DNA of 64,000 bases from Aquatica leii (taxonomy: Eukaryota > Arthropoda > Insecta > Coleoptera > Lampyridae): contig CM069435.1 of the NCBI GenBank assembly GCA_035610365.1, positions 61,377,389 through 61,441,388 on the forward strand. The letters run 5' to 3'. Made by a program: the position numbers and the translations under genes. This document shows positions 11,895 to 24,100 of the stretch, one piece after another; the first letter of the stretch is position 1; the number at the start of each line of letters is the position of its first letter. The notes beneath the pieces were generated by a model. It made no database searches. It saw nothing but the letters and a program-made list of their open reading frames with translations, and was not told where the DNA came from.

Positions 11895-12860
11895 ATGAAA
11901 AAACTGCTGTCAAAACTTTTTGATGAGTCAGTCTATGACTCTCCTGCTAGTGCTAACGATAAAGATTTTCAACCAGTACGTAAAACAAAATTTCTTGTTC
12001 TTCTTGAAATTTAAATAAACGCTGAAAAATATTAGTTAGGTTAGTTCTAGCCCTGATTACCAAACGCCATCCAGTTCTAACTCCACTCAATTAACGCAGT
12101 CTGCTAAAAAAATTCTGAAAACCAAAATACGACTATCTACAAACTTATTAATAATCAAGATAACAATCATGTTCTCCTTGTAATCTTGACAAAAAAGTCG
12201 TTGTGATCTTCTACTGCAGCATTACTTGATTCTCACAAAATAAATTTTACTAATGCTGTTAATGTTAATGCAGGTATTTAAATCACTCATTTATCTGTTT
12301 CGGACAAGTGCTATGAAAAACTTAACAAAATAGAAAAATATTCGCAATCACACATATATGCACTTCCTAGGGATAAGCTATTAAAACTAGTAATTAGAAG
12401 TCTATTAGAGACTACTCCAATACGATTTTAATCGAATTAATAGCTTTTAATTTTACCACTACCAAGGTCATTCAACTGCACAAAGCAAATAAAGTTTCTA
12501 TGCCCTTCTTCTTAATCCTACTTCCAAGAGAGTAAAATTGAATATTAAATCTGATTTATTGCTGTAGAGTTGCTCTTCAAGTACAAACCCTAATTTCTGA
12601 GCGTCGATCGCACCAATATTATCGCTGCCAACTCCATGGGCATTTGTAAACAAAATGTACTGTTTCTTATCGTTGTGTAAAATGTGGCGATTTTGACCCA
12701 TCCTGCACGTGTACTAAGATTTGTGAATTACCTGCTAAATGCGCTAATTGTGGATGACTTCACCCTACCAATTATAACCAATGTCATGCTGCTGCTGCTG
12801 CTACCAAGCCTCTGCAATACAAAAGTTTCCTGCTTGGAATAACGCTTAATTTACGTCTAC
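11895..12860 (+). pseudogene. ORF1 (nucleocapsid) remnant of Jockey-like element
   Basis: Fragments in different frames fit a Jockey-type ORF1 RNA-binding protein. A patch near 12360-12500 resembles the conserved region before the zinc knuckles (LPRDKLLKLVIRSLL, then a stretch matching the 'TKVIQLHK' type segment). A Cys-rich part at about 12655-12760 contains CVKCGDF, CTCTKIC and CANCG, the remains of the CX2C knuckles, with a stop codon directly after CANCG. In intact elements this protein coats the RNA template and is required for retrotransposition. Multiple stops and frame changes make this copy non-functional. The left limit is uncertain. The overlapping minus-strand open frame at 12498-12701 is only an antisense shadow of it. 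Confidence 0.6.
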
Positions 12861-13129
12861 CATTTTAGTTCCTCTTCTTTAATCTACTAAAGAAATGCTC
12901 TCAGCTACTCCTCAACTACCAATTAATAATATAACGAATAAACATCATTTTTTTAACCAAACAAACATGCCCAAAATGCAGGAATTTTAGTCAATCTAAT
13001 CCTACCAAATAAGCAACTTCAGTTTTCTTACAGCAACCAACAGCTTCTACAAATTACTTTTCAATAAAAAAATATGGCAAATAAACCTAATATAACACCC
13101 TTCAAAATCTCCTTTTAAAATTGCAATAA

Positions 13130-13600
13130 CCTTCAATATAAAACTACTTCACGAATCGATGCTGTACTTGTATCGGAAACTCACCTCAATGCTTGCCGTA
13201 ACCCCAAAGTTCCCAGTTATACTTTTTACTGAACCGATCGTGACAATAAAAGCAGCGGCACATGTATTTTTGTTAAAAGATCCCTTTGACACCATCAACT
13301 CCCTAATTGCTCGAAACTTTCGTCGGCAATATTAGAGTTGTCTCATATTGTAAACCACCCAAACTTCCACTCACTAAAGATGATCTTGACTGTTTATTTC
13401 CTAACCATCAACCATTTACTGCAGCAGGAGATTTCAATTGTAAACATGTTGCTTGGAATAGCTGTGTATCCAATCCAAACTGCCGTATACTTTTTAATTA
13501 TATAGAAAACGATCCACAATTATCAGTTATTGCACCAACTGAACCTACTTTCTTACACGACACCTATCGCCTAGACATCTTAGACATATCATTTTTTTAA
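13130..13600 (+). pseudogene. Endonuclease domain remnant of Jockey-like element
   Basis: A frame readable from about 13307 to 13600 contains the apurinic-endonuclease-like motif GDFNCKHVAWNS, in which Asp and Asn belong to the active site, and a C-terminal RLDILDISFF resembling the usual D-x-LD strand. Upstream, about 13150-13300, short pieces in other frames match the N-terminal part, including a 'VSETHL'-like segment. The domain normally nicks target DNA for target-primed reverse transcription. Here the N-terminal half is frameshifted and the frame stops right after the last motif, so the protein is broken. It lies between the ORF1 remnant and the reverse transcriptase, as expected for the clade. 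Confidence 0.75.
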
Positions 13601-14399
13601 AATATCTCTATTTTTCTTACCATATATTTTATTCCTAAACTTAATTCAGATCACAACTCGGTTATAATGCATTTTTCGCCGCTTAGAGCTGACTATGCCC
13701 TGATTACGATTTCATAGCCATTGGACTAGATATAATCAATTAATAACTGATAATATTGACATAACCCCAATTATTCATTAGCAAAATTGCCTTGATGAAA
13801 ACATTACCTTTTTTCAAACAGTAATTATAAATTCTCATATTTTTGCTACCACTTTGACTATTAACAAATATTTAAACTCTGTAACGTCAAACATAAATAT
13901 CAAAAAACACTTAACCCCCAATGCAAAAAAGATTTAAACAAATTACAACCTAAAGTACGTCTAGCTCTATTAAATTCCAAAACGAATCTTAGGCATCCAA
14001 ATTTGGACGCCGTTAAGACAAACACTAAGGGGAGAGGGGCAATATATTATAAATCTAAATATTATTGCTCCAGATTCACCTTGAAACCGTTGGTTGGCAT
14101 ACTTTTGTATGCGGTGTAAGTCTTAAGGAAGGAAAAACTGCTTACCCTTGTTTTCCCCTCCCCAAACAACGCCCTAGCATCCAAGTTAGATTCTCTAAAT
14201 CACGATTCCAACTCATTTCGCCGCATGCAAAAAATTTTACGTAACGTCTCCTCTAGACTTGATCTACTAATCCATTCTGCAACAGTCTAGTTTATTCTCC
14301 TGTTAAAAAATCAAAATCACATGCCGATAATCTTAAGTTACAATGGTCCCCCAACTACCAAATAGTCGACCTAGACCGTATGGATAGCTCCCGGTTATA

Positions 14400-15540
14400 A
14401 CATAATTTCAAATAAAATGATTAAAAACTTTCCTCAGAAAGCAATAGGTAATGTTTCTCACCGCCATCGTCAATGGCATACTAAAACTAGACTACTTTCC
14501 ACGTGACTGGAAGACAACTGATGTAATAGTACTTCCCAAACCTTTAAAATATCCTAAATTTTCACAAAATTACCGTCTGATAAGTCTTTTTCCTGCCATC
14601 TCTAAAATTACCGAAAAAATCATTTTCTTTCGTTTGAACTGAACAACTTCTCAAGGGCACCGAATTCTGTTACTATTCCAACTCCAACAATCAAGCTACC
14701 GGGGCATGTTTCATATACGTATCATCTATTCTTTTATACGCATCGTCACTTCCCCATAAAATTACATAATGTCTTGTTCACCATTATCAGCAGGAGTTCC
14801 GCAAAGCTCTGTTCTTTCGTCAACTTTTTACAACTTTTACACGTACGACATCTCCAAAACTCCCAATATAGAACTAGCACTGTATGCTGACGACACCACC
14901 ATCTTAGCCCGCTCCTCACAAATAAAATACATAACCAAACACTTACGATCCGCGTTAAATATTTTATATACATGGTTTACTAATTGGCTTGTGAATGTCA
15001 ACGCCAAGAAAAGTGCGGTGGTTATATTTTTTAAAAAATTAAAACACCATCCTTACGGTCAACTTACCATTTCAAATAATCAAATTTCCTAGTGCAACTC
15101 CTCCAAATATCTTAGCATGATATTAAACAAACGTTTAATCTTCTCCACCTACGTCAAATCTGCCGTCAATAAAGGTTGTGGTTTTCTCAAATCTTGAACT
15201 CTCTTGTTTGTCGCAAAACCAAATTAAATTCAAAAAACAAATTATTTAGCATTATTAACTCCATTGTGCTATATGCTTCACCTGTCTGAAGTCAAGCTGC
15301 AAACTCCCAAATCAACAAAATCCAAGTCGTCTAAAACAAATCCCGGAGACTATCCTTTAACGCATCTTGGTTCGTCAGAAATAACGACCGTGATGTCAAT
15401 TTTTCTGTCATTGAAGAACAACTCCTGACAACATTAAAAGCACAATTTTCTAAAAATTCAAACCTTCCTAACCCACTTGTCAGAAAATCTACATACTACG
15501 ACAAATCTCAAAGTAAAATAAAACTCCTAAGAACTATTTT
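14400..15540 (+). pseudogene. Reverse transcriptase remnant of Jockey-like element
   Basis: Two open pieces are recognisable. Bases 14451-14642 hold the fingers region (W..TDVIVLPKP, then NYRLISLFPAISKITEKI). Bases 14769-15092 hold the palm, with AGVPQSSVLS and the catalytic ALYADDT. Beyond a stop at about 15090, segments to roughly 15540 match the C-terminal region of Jockey-clade proteins (LYASPV, QINKIQVVQNK and a WFVRN patch), again with stops. The enzyme would copy the element RNA into DNA. The GS for GQ/GS change in the PQSS motif and the many frame breaks show it is dead. An antisense open frame at 14746-14973 is a shadow. Confidence 0.85.
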
Positions 15541-15560
15541 ATTCAAAAATTAAAAACTCT

Positions 15561-18330
15561 AAGTATGCTTTAACTATTTTACTTAAATTGAAATATATAA
15601 AAATCTCTTACAAGACGATGGGTTAAAATGAAAAAAATCTGGCCTATTAGTAAGAAAATGGTTAGATTAGAGAGATAGGCATGTCGAGAAGATGCTACAA
15701 CCTGATGAAAAAAATGAGGTAGAATTGGAATGTAAATCGGTAGCAAAATCTCTAACTAAATTTGAAACATAACTGTATTTTGGAATGATATTTTTGAATC
15801 AATTTTCTACAGATGCATCAATTTTCTAAAAACACGGGATATATTTGAACATAATAATCTATTAGAAAGTCCCAAAAAAATGTAGAAAGTTATCGTATAA
15901 AATTTACATAAAAAAAGCAAAGTTTTTATGTAAAGTACAAATATTGATATAGCAAAGCCGACTTAATGAAGTTTTTTGATGGTGTGTCAGAATTATTGAA
16001 TTATTACGGTTTAAAGTTTTAGACAGACAAACAAAGAAAAATTAAAATCCAGTGCTAGAAACTTAATAAAAATATACCAAACTGATATAGACGATATTTT
16101 TGTAAAATAAATTAAGTATTTCAGTGTTATCTGAGGTCACTTCCAAACTTAAAAAATTCGTCCGAATAATATGCCCAATATTATTTTAAAAATTGATATA
16201 ATTTTAGTATTTTCTAATACTTATATAATTCTGAGAATTTGTTTAGCAATTCTAATCATACAATGGGAGATAACAGACTTTAGGCATTATCTATTTGTTT
16301 AACCAATTATGAAATATTAAAAAAATTGGAATTAGAAGAAAATATTTGTCGAGAGTAAGCAAAGAAAAAAAATTGTAACAAAATCGTTCTTATAATAGGC
16401 ATTCTATATAGTATTATTTTGTGTTATCAAAACTTTGTTATTAATATGTCATGCACTTAATTTGACTATTACATTTTATACTAATTTTTGATTAACTTGT
16501 TAGATATATCGTTATTTAAAAAATTTATAAATAATAGCGCAAACCTTGTTTAGATCCGGTTGCATAACGCATTATTAACTTTAACGATGCAGTTAACTAC
16601 GTGTCATGACGTTAAGCGTCGTCATTGGTACAAAACCGATTCTTTTGCTGACGACATTCTCAATTTAACAGTCATGATTTAATTAGCATTAGTGTCAGCT
16701 AATAACATACCTAACATACAATACAATCGGATATTACTCTTTTTCATATTAAATGTGCTACAACTAAATTATACAAAAAATAAAAATTATACTTTAAACC
16801 AACAAATTTTTGTTAGAATATGCCAATGAGGTAGTGGCATTACCCTACAAAACCAAATAATAATTTAGAAAAGTCCTTAATAATCATAGAAATAATGTTA
16901 AAAAAAATTATTTATAAAGTATAATCCGTAAAAATAATTGAAGTGAAAGATAGTATATTAGAACTAGCATAGAATAATAAAACGTTCATAAAAAATAATA
17001 TTACCTTCAAAAAATATCGACCTAAATGTGTCAAAGCAGCAAAGATTGAAAAATATGAGAATCAAATTGAAACAAACTACCTAACTTAATAGACAAAACA
17101 GACAAAAAAAATATGAACAAAAAGTTAGAAGGTTATAACAAAATGTCAATGATAAAAATACAGTAGCTTTATATATAAAATGCAATAATATAACATGTGG
17201 AATATAGTAGTTCACAATAAAATAATTTTATAAAAATTCAATACTGTTCGAGAACGCTTTCAGCAGCATCGAAAACATTGGAATGTTCTAGTTGGAGATA
17301 AAAGAAAAGTGTAAAAGGAAAACGCAACAAATTCAGTTGTAGTTCAAAATTTAAAAATAACACTGCTGGGTTTAAATAAATAAAGTCCGTATTTAGTGTG
17401 TATCCATGTCGTAAATATGTATAAATAAACGTGTGCAGTTAGTTATCTTATGGAAAACGGAGTTTTTATTAGTGTTATTAGTAACTAAGCATTGCTTTTC
17501 AGCCCTAGCGGTATTTTTACCCAAATAAAATTTCTACGTAGTGATGTTATAAAACAATATATAGTTTTAAAAAAATCGAATAAACAATAGAACTATGTTT
17601 AACAGAATATTATAATAATTAGGATTTGGATGATATGTTTTATAAAATCTATATGCAAATATGCTAAAAAAAACTAAAAATATACCCTTAAATGTGCATT
17701 TTTAAGTGTTCTAAAACAAATAACTATAAAATAATCTTTGCATAAGAGTTAAATTATTTATTAATTGCTATTTGATTGCGATTTATAATCATAAGCTTCT
17801 TTAAATTACATGAATAAATAATAATATATTATCGCGTAATAGTATATTAAAACACAAGTTACAGAATGAACGCGCATATTCTATGACGTGTGTTTCATAC
17901 TATTTTTTCTATTTTGATTCAATTTTAATATTTTTCGTATAATTTTAAAACAATATTGGGAAACTTTTGTATTTTTTGGATTGGCAACGCTTAGTCTTTG
18001 ACCTATTGAAATTTATGTGTTAAGCAAATATCTCATACGAAATCATCTATTTATACTTTTAAAAGTAAATGACTTTGAATTAATAAGACGTCTTTATATT
18101 ATCTTGACATCAACATTTAAATTTCAATTATTAATTTACAATAATTTTGATTTCTTTTTTATGCAACGTCAACTTACCATACAGAGATATCAACTTTGAA
18201 AAAACTAACATTACTAGAATTCGTGTAAGAATTTGATCATTCTAACACGGATTTTAGTGATATTCAATTATAATTGTAAATAATTCAATGCCTTTCCCAT
18301 ATATTTCTTTTTTATTTATTAATTATTTGC
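15561..18330. other. AT-rich sequence, nothing recognised
   Basis: Very A/T-rich DNA, with stops in all frames. The open frame at 18017-18199 is short and hydrophobic by composition only. Confidence 0.55.
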
Positions 18331-18332
18331 GG

Positions 18333-18370
18333 TTACAAGTTTCAACCTAACGATCATCATCAGGTCTAAT
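18333..18370 (-). ncRNA. Hammerhead-like core, probable Penelope-like relic
   Basis: On the minus strand CTGATGA (18357-18363) is followed after 13 bases by GAAAC (GAAA at 18340-18343), the two-box spacing of a hammerhead core. The sequence differs from family A, so it may be the 3' end of another Penelope-like family. It lies about 110 bases left of the Ty3/gypsy insertion. No endonuclease sequence is attached. Confidence 0.35.
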
Positions 18371-18482
18371 TAATAAATAAATAAATTTAAATTATACAGT
18401 TTATGTAAAAATGACGATATAATTATAATTGTTATTATAATTATTTACAATTATATAAATATCAAATTTAGCTTTCTTAGAA

Positions 18483-19622
18483 TGTAACGTCCCGTTTGAA
18501 TTCATTACAATTAAAATTCAATTTTACATTCGTTTATTTTTGCAACTAATATTGCACTTAAATTTATTAAGTTTGACAACGTCGCGTTGTATTTCGGAAG
18601 AGTCTGCGTAGTTGACTTTAGTAGAAGGTTAAAGTTTCCATTTTCTGTTTGAACAATCTTGACGTGCGTGTCGTAGTGATGCGGAGAAGTCAAATTTTCT
18701 TGATTATGGCGTAAAAACCCATGTAATTTGATTTTTGTTCATTCCATCTAGTTATTGGTGAGTTTACCTTTATTTTGATATAATTTTTCTATTGAATTCA
18801 ACATTTTTAGTGACTTCGCAATGTTACGCAATCGTTAGACAAAGGACTTTACTTTGAAGACCGTTGCATTGAAGGTGTGACGTAAGTACATGATGTCATT
18901 TAAAAAAAAACAATTCTAATTATTTGTATTTAGGGTCTTTTTCTTTTCATTGGATTTTTATTTTTATTTGGATTTTTCTTTTCATTGGATTTTTATTTTT
19001 ATTTGGATCTTTTATTTTGGTTTTGTCGATTAATTACTGGATTTTTCGTTAATGAAGTTTATTATACATTGATAATTCATGCTGGCTGGTGTGTTTTGAA
19101 ATCTACATTCCTGTTGAAGAATTTTATCACAAGAAGAAAGTATGTGCTAAAAATATCCGATAACGTTATATTAAACCTGGTGAGTCAACTAAAATTAAGA
19201 TACTGCATTTTATCTTCAAATAATTAAATTGTGTTGTTTAAAATCTTTCGGGAAACATACTCGATAACAAATTTACCGTTTAATATTTTTGCATTTAATA
19301 TTAATTACTTATTAGGTGTAAGATTTTACGCTTTTTATTCATCACTTAAATGTGGTTGGCGTCCAAATATTTTATTCAAATACTGTTTTATTCTAAATAT
19401 GTTTAATTCAAATATTGTTCATTGTTCTCTGATGTAAATAGTAGATTAAGTTATAATTAATAAATTAACGGAGTTCACGTCTTTGTAGTTATTATCATTC
19501 AACCCATCACCTTGAGGGTCTGTGCTTACGATTGCTTGCCGTGGTAATAATTATTTTGCATTTATTAAATGTATTTTTACTTTTATTATACGTTCTTTAT
19601 TCCGTCTGTATTTTTTATTACA
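18483..19622 (+). repeat. 5' LTR of the Ty3/gypsy element
   Basis: It begins TGTAACG and ends TTACA and carries the promoter and polyadenylation functions of the element. An AATAAA at 19459-19464 is a candidate poly(A) signal, and GATATAA near 18776 a weak TATA-like site. A 35-bp unit is duplicated inside (18938-19007). The short open frames within it repeat identically in the 3' LTR and are not genes. Confidence 0.95.
18938..19007. repeat. 35-bp tandem duplication inside the LTR
   Basis: The units at 18938-18972 and 18973-19007 are identical and contain CTTTTCATTGGA. The same pair occurs in the 3' LTR at 25964-26033, so the duplication predates this insertion. Confidence 0.9.
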
Positions 19623-19700
19623 CTGTCGCTACCAACTTGGGGCTGACTTTTGAATGAAGTAATTACTGTGAATTTCCTATATTTTAAATTTTAAATACTT

Positions 19701-21185
19701 TTGTACTTTGTATTTTATTGTGTTCTGTATTTTAGATTAAGATTTATTTTTGAATTTGATTTTATTGTGATCATATATTTTGTCGAAGCTCTCAGAAGTG
19801 ACGAGCTATGTCATGAATTGTTTTTGCGAGGCGTTGATGCTAGTAATGAAAATGTCGATAGTAGACGAAAGTTGTTACGAGCTAAATTATCTCTTGAAAA
19901 ATTTGATTTAACGATTTTTCTAAATTATCCAAAAGTTGACATTGACCAACAAGACGAGTTGAACATTTTGAATGATAAAGTAAATGAATTAAATGCATTA
20001 TTGAATATTTATAAAATTAAACCGAAAAAGAGTGAATATCTTCGATTAAGCACACGCTTTACTCATGTTTTGCGTAGGTTAAATTAAATAACTTTTAGTG
20101 ATGAATTTCTTGATATTTCTAATAATTTAATACGTATGGTTACTGATTCATTAGCTTTGCTTGAGAGTGTTGATGCAACACAAGGGTTATCTTCTGATTT
20201 TAATTATTTTATTGAAGCTATTGAGCATGAATCTACTTCTGTTCAAGTTACTTCTTCTGTTGACATTAATGTTACGACAACTTCAATTCCAACTACGACT
20301 AATATGAATACGTCTATTCCTTCAGTTACATTTTCTAGTAACGATTTTTCAAATTTATTGCATACTTTTCAATCGTCGAGTAGTCGTTTACCAATTTATA
20401 AATGGCAGTTAAAGTTTACTGGAAATCCTAAAGATATTTCAGTTTTGTCTTTTGTTCAACGTTGCAATGAACTTAGAGTTGCGCGTAAAGTTAGTTTTCA
20501 GGAATTATTTGATGGTGCAATTGATCTTTTTGCTGATTCTGGTTTATCATGGTATCGTGCTATTCGCCCTACTGTTAATTCTTGGGATGAATTGGTTCTT
20601 AAATTGAAACAAGATTTCTTACCCGAATATTACAATGAAAATTTGTTAGCTGAGATAAAATCTCGAAAGCAATTAGTTAAAGAGTCCCCGACTGTTTTTA
20701 TATCTCAAATGGTGAATCAATTTTCACAATTGGACATTTCAGTACCTGAAACTGAACAGATAAAAATTATTAAAAGAAATTTGCAATTTTATTATGCGTC
20801 TCAACTTGCTTTGAAGACTATTACTTCTATTCCTCAATTAATTTCTTTATGTAAGGTTTTGGAAACTGTTAAGCCAACAGATTCTCAAATTAACCCGACT
20901 TTGACAATTGATTCTAAAGATTCTGGTGTAAAACCCAAATCAACGTTTTTTCAAAAACCTAAGGTTAACTCAACCAATTCTAATAAAAATTTGATTATTA
21001 AAAATAAGTCAACTTCGAAACCTACTTTAGTTAATACTGCCAAATCAACTACTGTTTGTTATAATTGTAGTGGAACCGGTCATTCGTTTCATACTTGCTC
21101 GCAGAGTCGAAGAAAATTCTGTTATTTTTGTGGATATTCTGGTGTTACAGTTAGAGACTGTCCCAAATGTACTTCAAAAAACTAA
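19701..21185 (+). pseudogene. gag: gag of the Ty3/gypsy element, interrupted by one stop
   Basis: A single frame runs through this interval, broken only by TAA at 20085-20087. The first part (about 125 codons) contains a segment resembling the N-terminal region of insect gypsy Gag (DELCHELFLRGVD, then R-rich helices). The second part (349 codons from ATG 20136) holds the capsid region and two zinc knuckles: C308-C311-H316-C321, and C329-C332-V337-C342, where the usual His is Val, a pattern I have seen in other insect Gag proteins. Gag forms the particle and binds RNA. I see no in-frame ATG before 20136, so the native start is missing or non-AUG. The frame ends in TAA right after the slippery site that leads into pol. 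Since the LTRs are almost identical, the stop is either very recent or tolerated; translation from 20136 would give a shortened Gag. Confidence 0.85.
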
Positions 21186-24100
21186 GTTTTGAGAAGCATC
21201 GTGTCAGTCAATGTTTCTCAGTTCCTATTCATAGGACTGACAAAACTGATTGGAATAATTGGCTATTAAAAGTCAAACATTTTTATAAATCGTTTAAGGT
21301 TTCTTCAAAATTTTCTCAAAAGGCTAGGAATTCTAGACCTCATTTAAATGTTACAATCTTTAATGAAAACTTTCTTTCTCTTTTGGATTCTGGTGCTAAT
21401 GTTTCGATTTTAGGTAAGCCAGGACTTTACTTAATTGATAAATATGATTTGAAATTGAATAGAAATCATGAATTTCCTTCATTAACCACAGCCGATGGTT
21501 CTTTTCAAAGAATTTTAGGTACAATTAATTTGCCTTTTGTTATTAATGGAATTACCCGTTCATTAAATCTCATTGTGTCCGACACAATTGAAACTGCTTT
21601 AACGTTAGGGATTGATTTTTGTCAAACCTTTGGTTTAACTGTAGATTTTATTAATAATGAATTCTTTGCACATTCTGCAGAAACTTCAAATTTTCAAATG
21701 ATTAAATCTTTAAGTGACTTGAGTGATGAACAAAAATACGATTTGTCGAAAATTATTAAATTATTTGAGTCTTTAGACAGACCTCAATTAGGTTTAACTA
21801 GTAGAGTTACTCACTCAATTGATACAGGTGATGCAGTTCCAGTGAAACAGCGTTATTATCCTTTATCTCCTGCAATGCTTGAGCATGCAAATAAAGAGAT
21901 TAATGATAGGTTAGAGCAAGGTATTATACAGCCTAGTACAAGCCCTTGGAGTTCTCCAATGGTATTGGTTAAGAAGAAGTCAGGCGACTATAGAGTTTGC
22001 TTTGATGCGAGAAAATTAAATTCTTTGACTAAGAAGGATGCATATCCACTTCCTTATTTAAACGATATTTTAGATAGATTTAGAGATGCCCGATATTTGA
22101 CATCTATTGATTTAAAGAAAACTTTTTGGCAAATTCCTCTTGAAGATGCAAGTAAAGAAAAAACTGCTTTTACTGTACCTCGTAGGGGTTTATTTGAATA
22201 TAGAGTTATGCCTATGGGTTTAACCAATGCTCCTAGCACTCTTCAACGTTTAATGGACACCTTATTTGACGAGTCTTTATCTCAATTTGTTTTTGTATAT
22301 CTTGATGATATAATTATCATTTCCAGTACTTTTAAAGAACATTTAGAAATTTTAGAAAAAGTTTATCAACGTTTAAAGGAGGCAAATTTTACTATTAATT
22401 TGGCTAAATGTGAATTTTGTAAACCTGAATTGTCATATCTAGGTTATCTTGTTAATAAGAATGGTCTTCAAACCGATCCTTCAAAAATTGATGCAATTGT
22501 TAATTTTCCGTTACCTAAGACAGCCACGGAAATCAAACGTTTTACTGGTATGTGTAGTTGGTATCGTAGATTCATTTCAGATTTTTCAACTATTTTGGCT
22601 CCTATTAATAATTTGTTGAAAGGAAAGAAGAAGAAAGAAACTGTTGTTTGGACCGAAGAAGCTTTAGATTCATTTGACATAATTAAATCACGCTTAGTAG
22701 AAGCACCTATTTTAGCTAGTCCTGATTTTACTAAACCATTTTATTTACAATGTGATGCTTCCAATTATGGAGTAGGTTGTGTTCTTACCCAAGGGGAAGA
22801 AACAAATGAAAAAGTCATTGCTTATGCGTCTCGTACTTTGAATAAAGCCGAACGTAATTATTCAATTACCGAACGTGAACTTTTAGCTGTTATTTTTGCA
22901 ATTCATAAATTTCGTCCTTATATAGAAGGTACTCATTTTAAAGTTGTTACTGATCATCATTCTTTGATTTGGCTTAATAATTTAAAAGATCCTTCAGGTC
23001 GTTTAGCTCGATGGAGCGTAAAGCTTCAACAATTTGATTTTGAAGTCATTCACCGTAAGGGAAAACTTATTGTTGTTCCTGACGCTCTTTCTCGTGCTCC
23101 TTTGGAAATTAGTTCATTGGAATTTTCTATTACTGATTTTGATCCTTGGTATTTAAAGATGATTGATAATATTACTAATCAACCCGATTTGTACCCTGAT
23201 TGGAGAATAGATGATGGGAAACTTTATAAATTCGTTTCAAATAATTTAGAAATTAATTCAAATTTAGTTGAGTGGAAGTTAGTGGTTCCTAAAAATTTAC
23301 GGAAATCAATTTTACTTCAGTGTCATGATGACCCTTCTTCTTCACATTTAGGTGTTACCAAAACCTTTTCAAAAATTAAAGAATTATATTATTGGCCTAA
23401 ATTAAAGTCTGATGTTGCTAAATATATTCGTCGTTGTTCTGTTTGTTGTAAGAGTAAATCTTCTCAGTTTAATCATTTTGGATTTATGGGTAAAGAAAAA
23501 GAAGTTTTATTCCCTTTTCAATGTCTTTCAATTGATTTAGTAGGTCCTTTTCCTCGTTCGAAACAAGGCAATACAGTTTTATTAGTTGTTTGTGATTGGT
23601 TCACTAAATTTACTTTGATTCATCCGATGCGCAATGCTTCTGCAAAACGTATTTGTGAATATTTGAAAAATTACGTATTTTTGGTTTATGGTGTTCCTCA
23701 GATTTGTATGGTGGACAATGGTCCTCAATTTAAAAGTGTACTGTTTAATAAATTGATGCAGTCATATAAAATTTTTTCTGTTTGGTTTAATGCTAGTTAT
23801 CACCCACAGGTTAATTTCGTAGAAAGAGTTAACAAAGTGATTGGTACTGCTATTCGTAGTTATATTTCTGACAGTCATAAAGATTGGGATGTTGAAATTC
23901 ATAAAATTGGTCACGCGTTACGCAATGCTGTGCACGAGTCCACTAAATTTACACCTTCTTTTTTGGCCTTTGGTCGTACTGTTCCAATTTCTGGAGATTT
24001 TTATGGTAAGTTTAAAGATTTTAGGGAGGAGGAGTTGACTTTGAATACTCGCGAACATTTAGTTCAAGATATTAATGAATTGTCACCTATTTTTAAAGAG

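Larger units (their letters stand above)
11890..15560 (+). mobile_element. Decayed Jockey-like non-LTR retrotransposon
   Basis: In order on the plus strand are a nucleocapsid-like ORF1 with CCHC-type fragments, an apurinic-endonuclease-like domain, a reverse transcriptase with a YADD box and the C-terminal region usual for Jockey-clade elements. All are broken by many stops and frameshifts, so this is an old copy. Both boundaries are approximate: the left edge rests on weak ORF1 similarity, and I see neither a clear poly(A) tail nor target duplications. Confidence 0.75.

Noticed and set aside
14030-14170. MITE inside the Jockey-like element, suggested by GGGGAGAGGGG and CCCCTCCCC ends
   Set aside because: The interval still aligns in a general way with the expected coding region before the reverse transcriptase, and no target duplication is visible.
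18511-19437. Three open frames inside the LTR
   Set aside because: They recur in the 3' LTR at the same offset and have no domain; they are part of the repeat.
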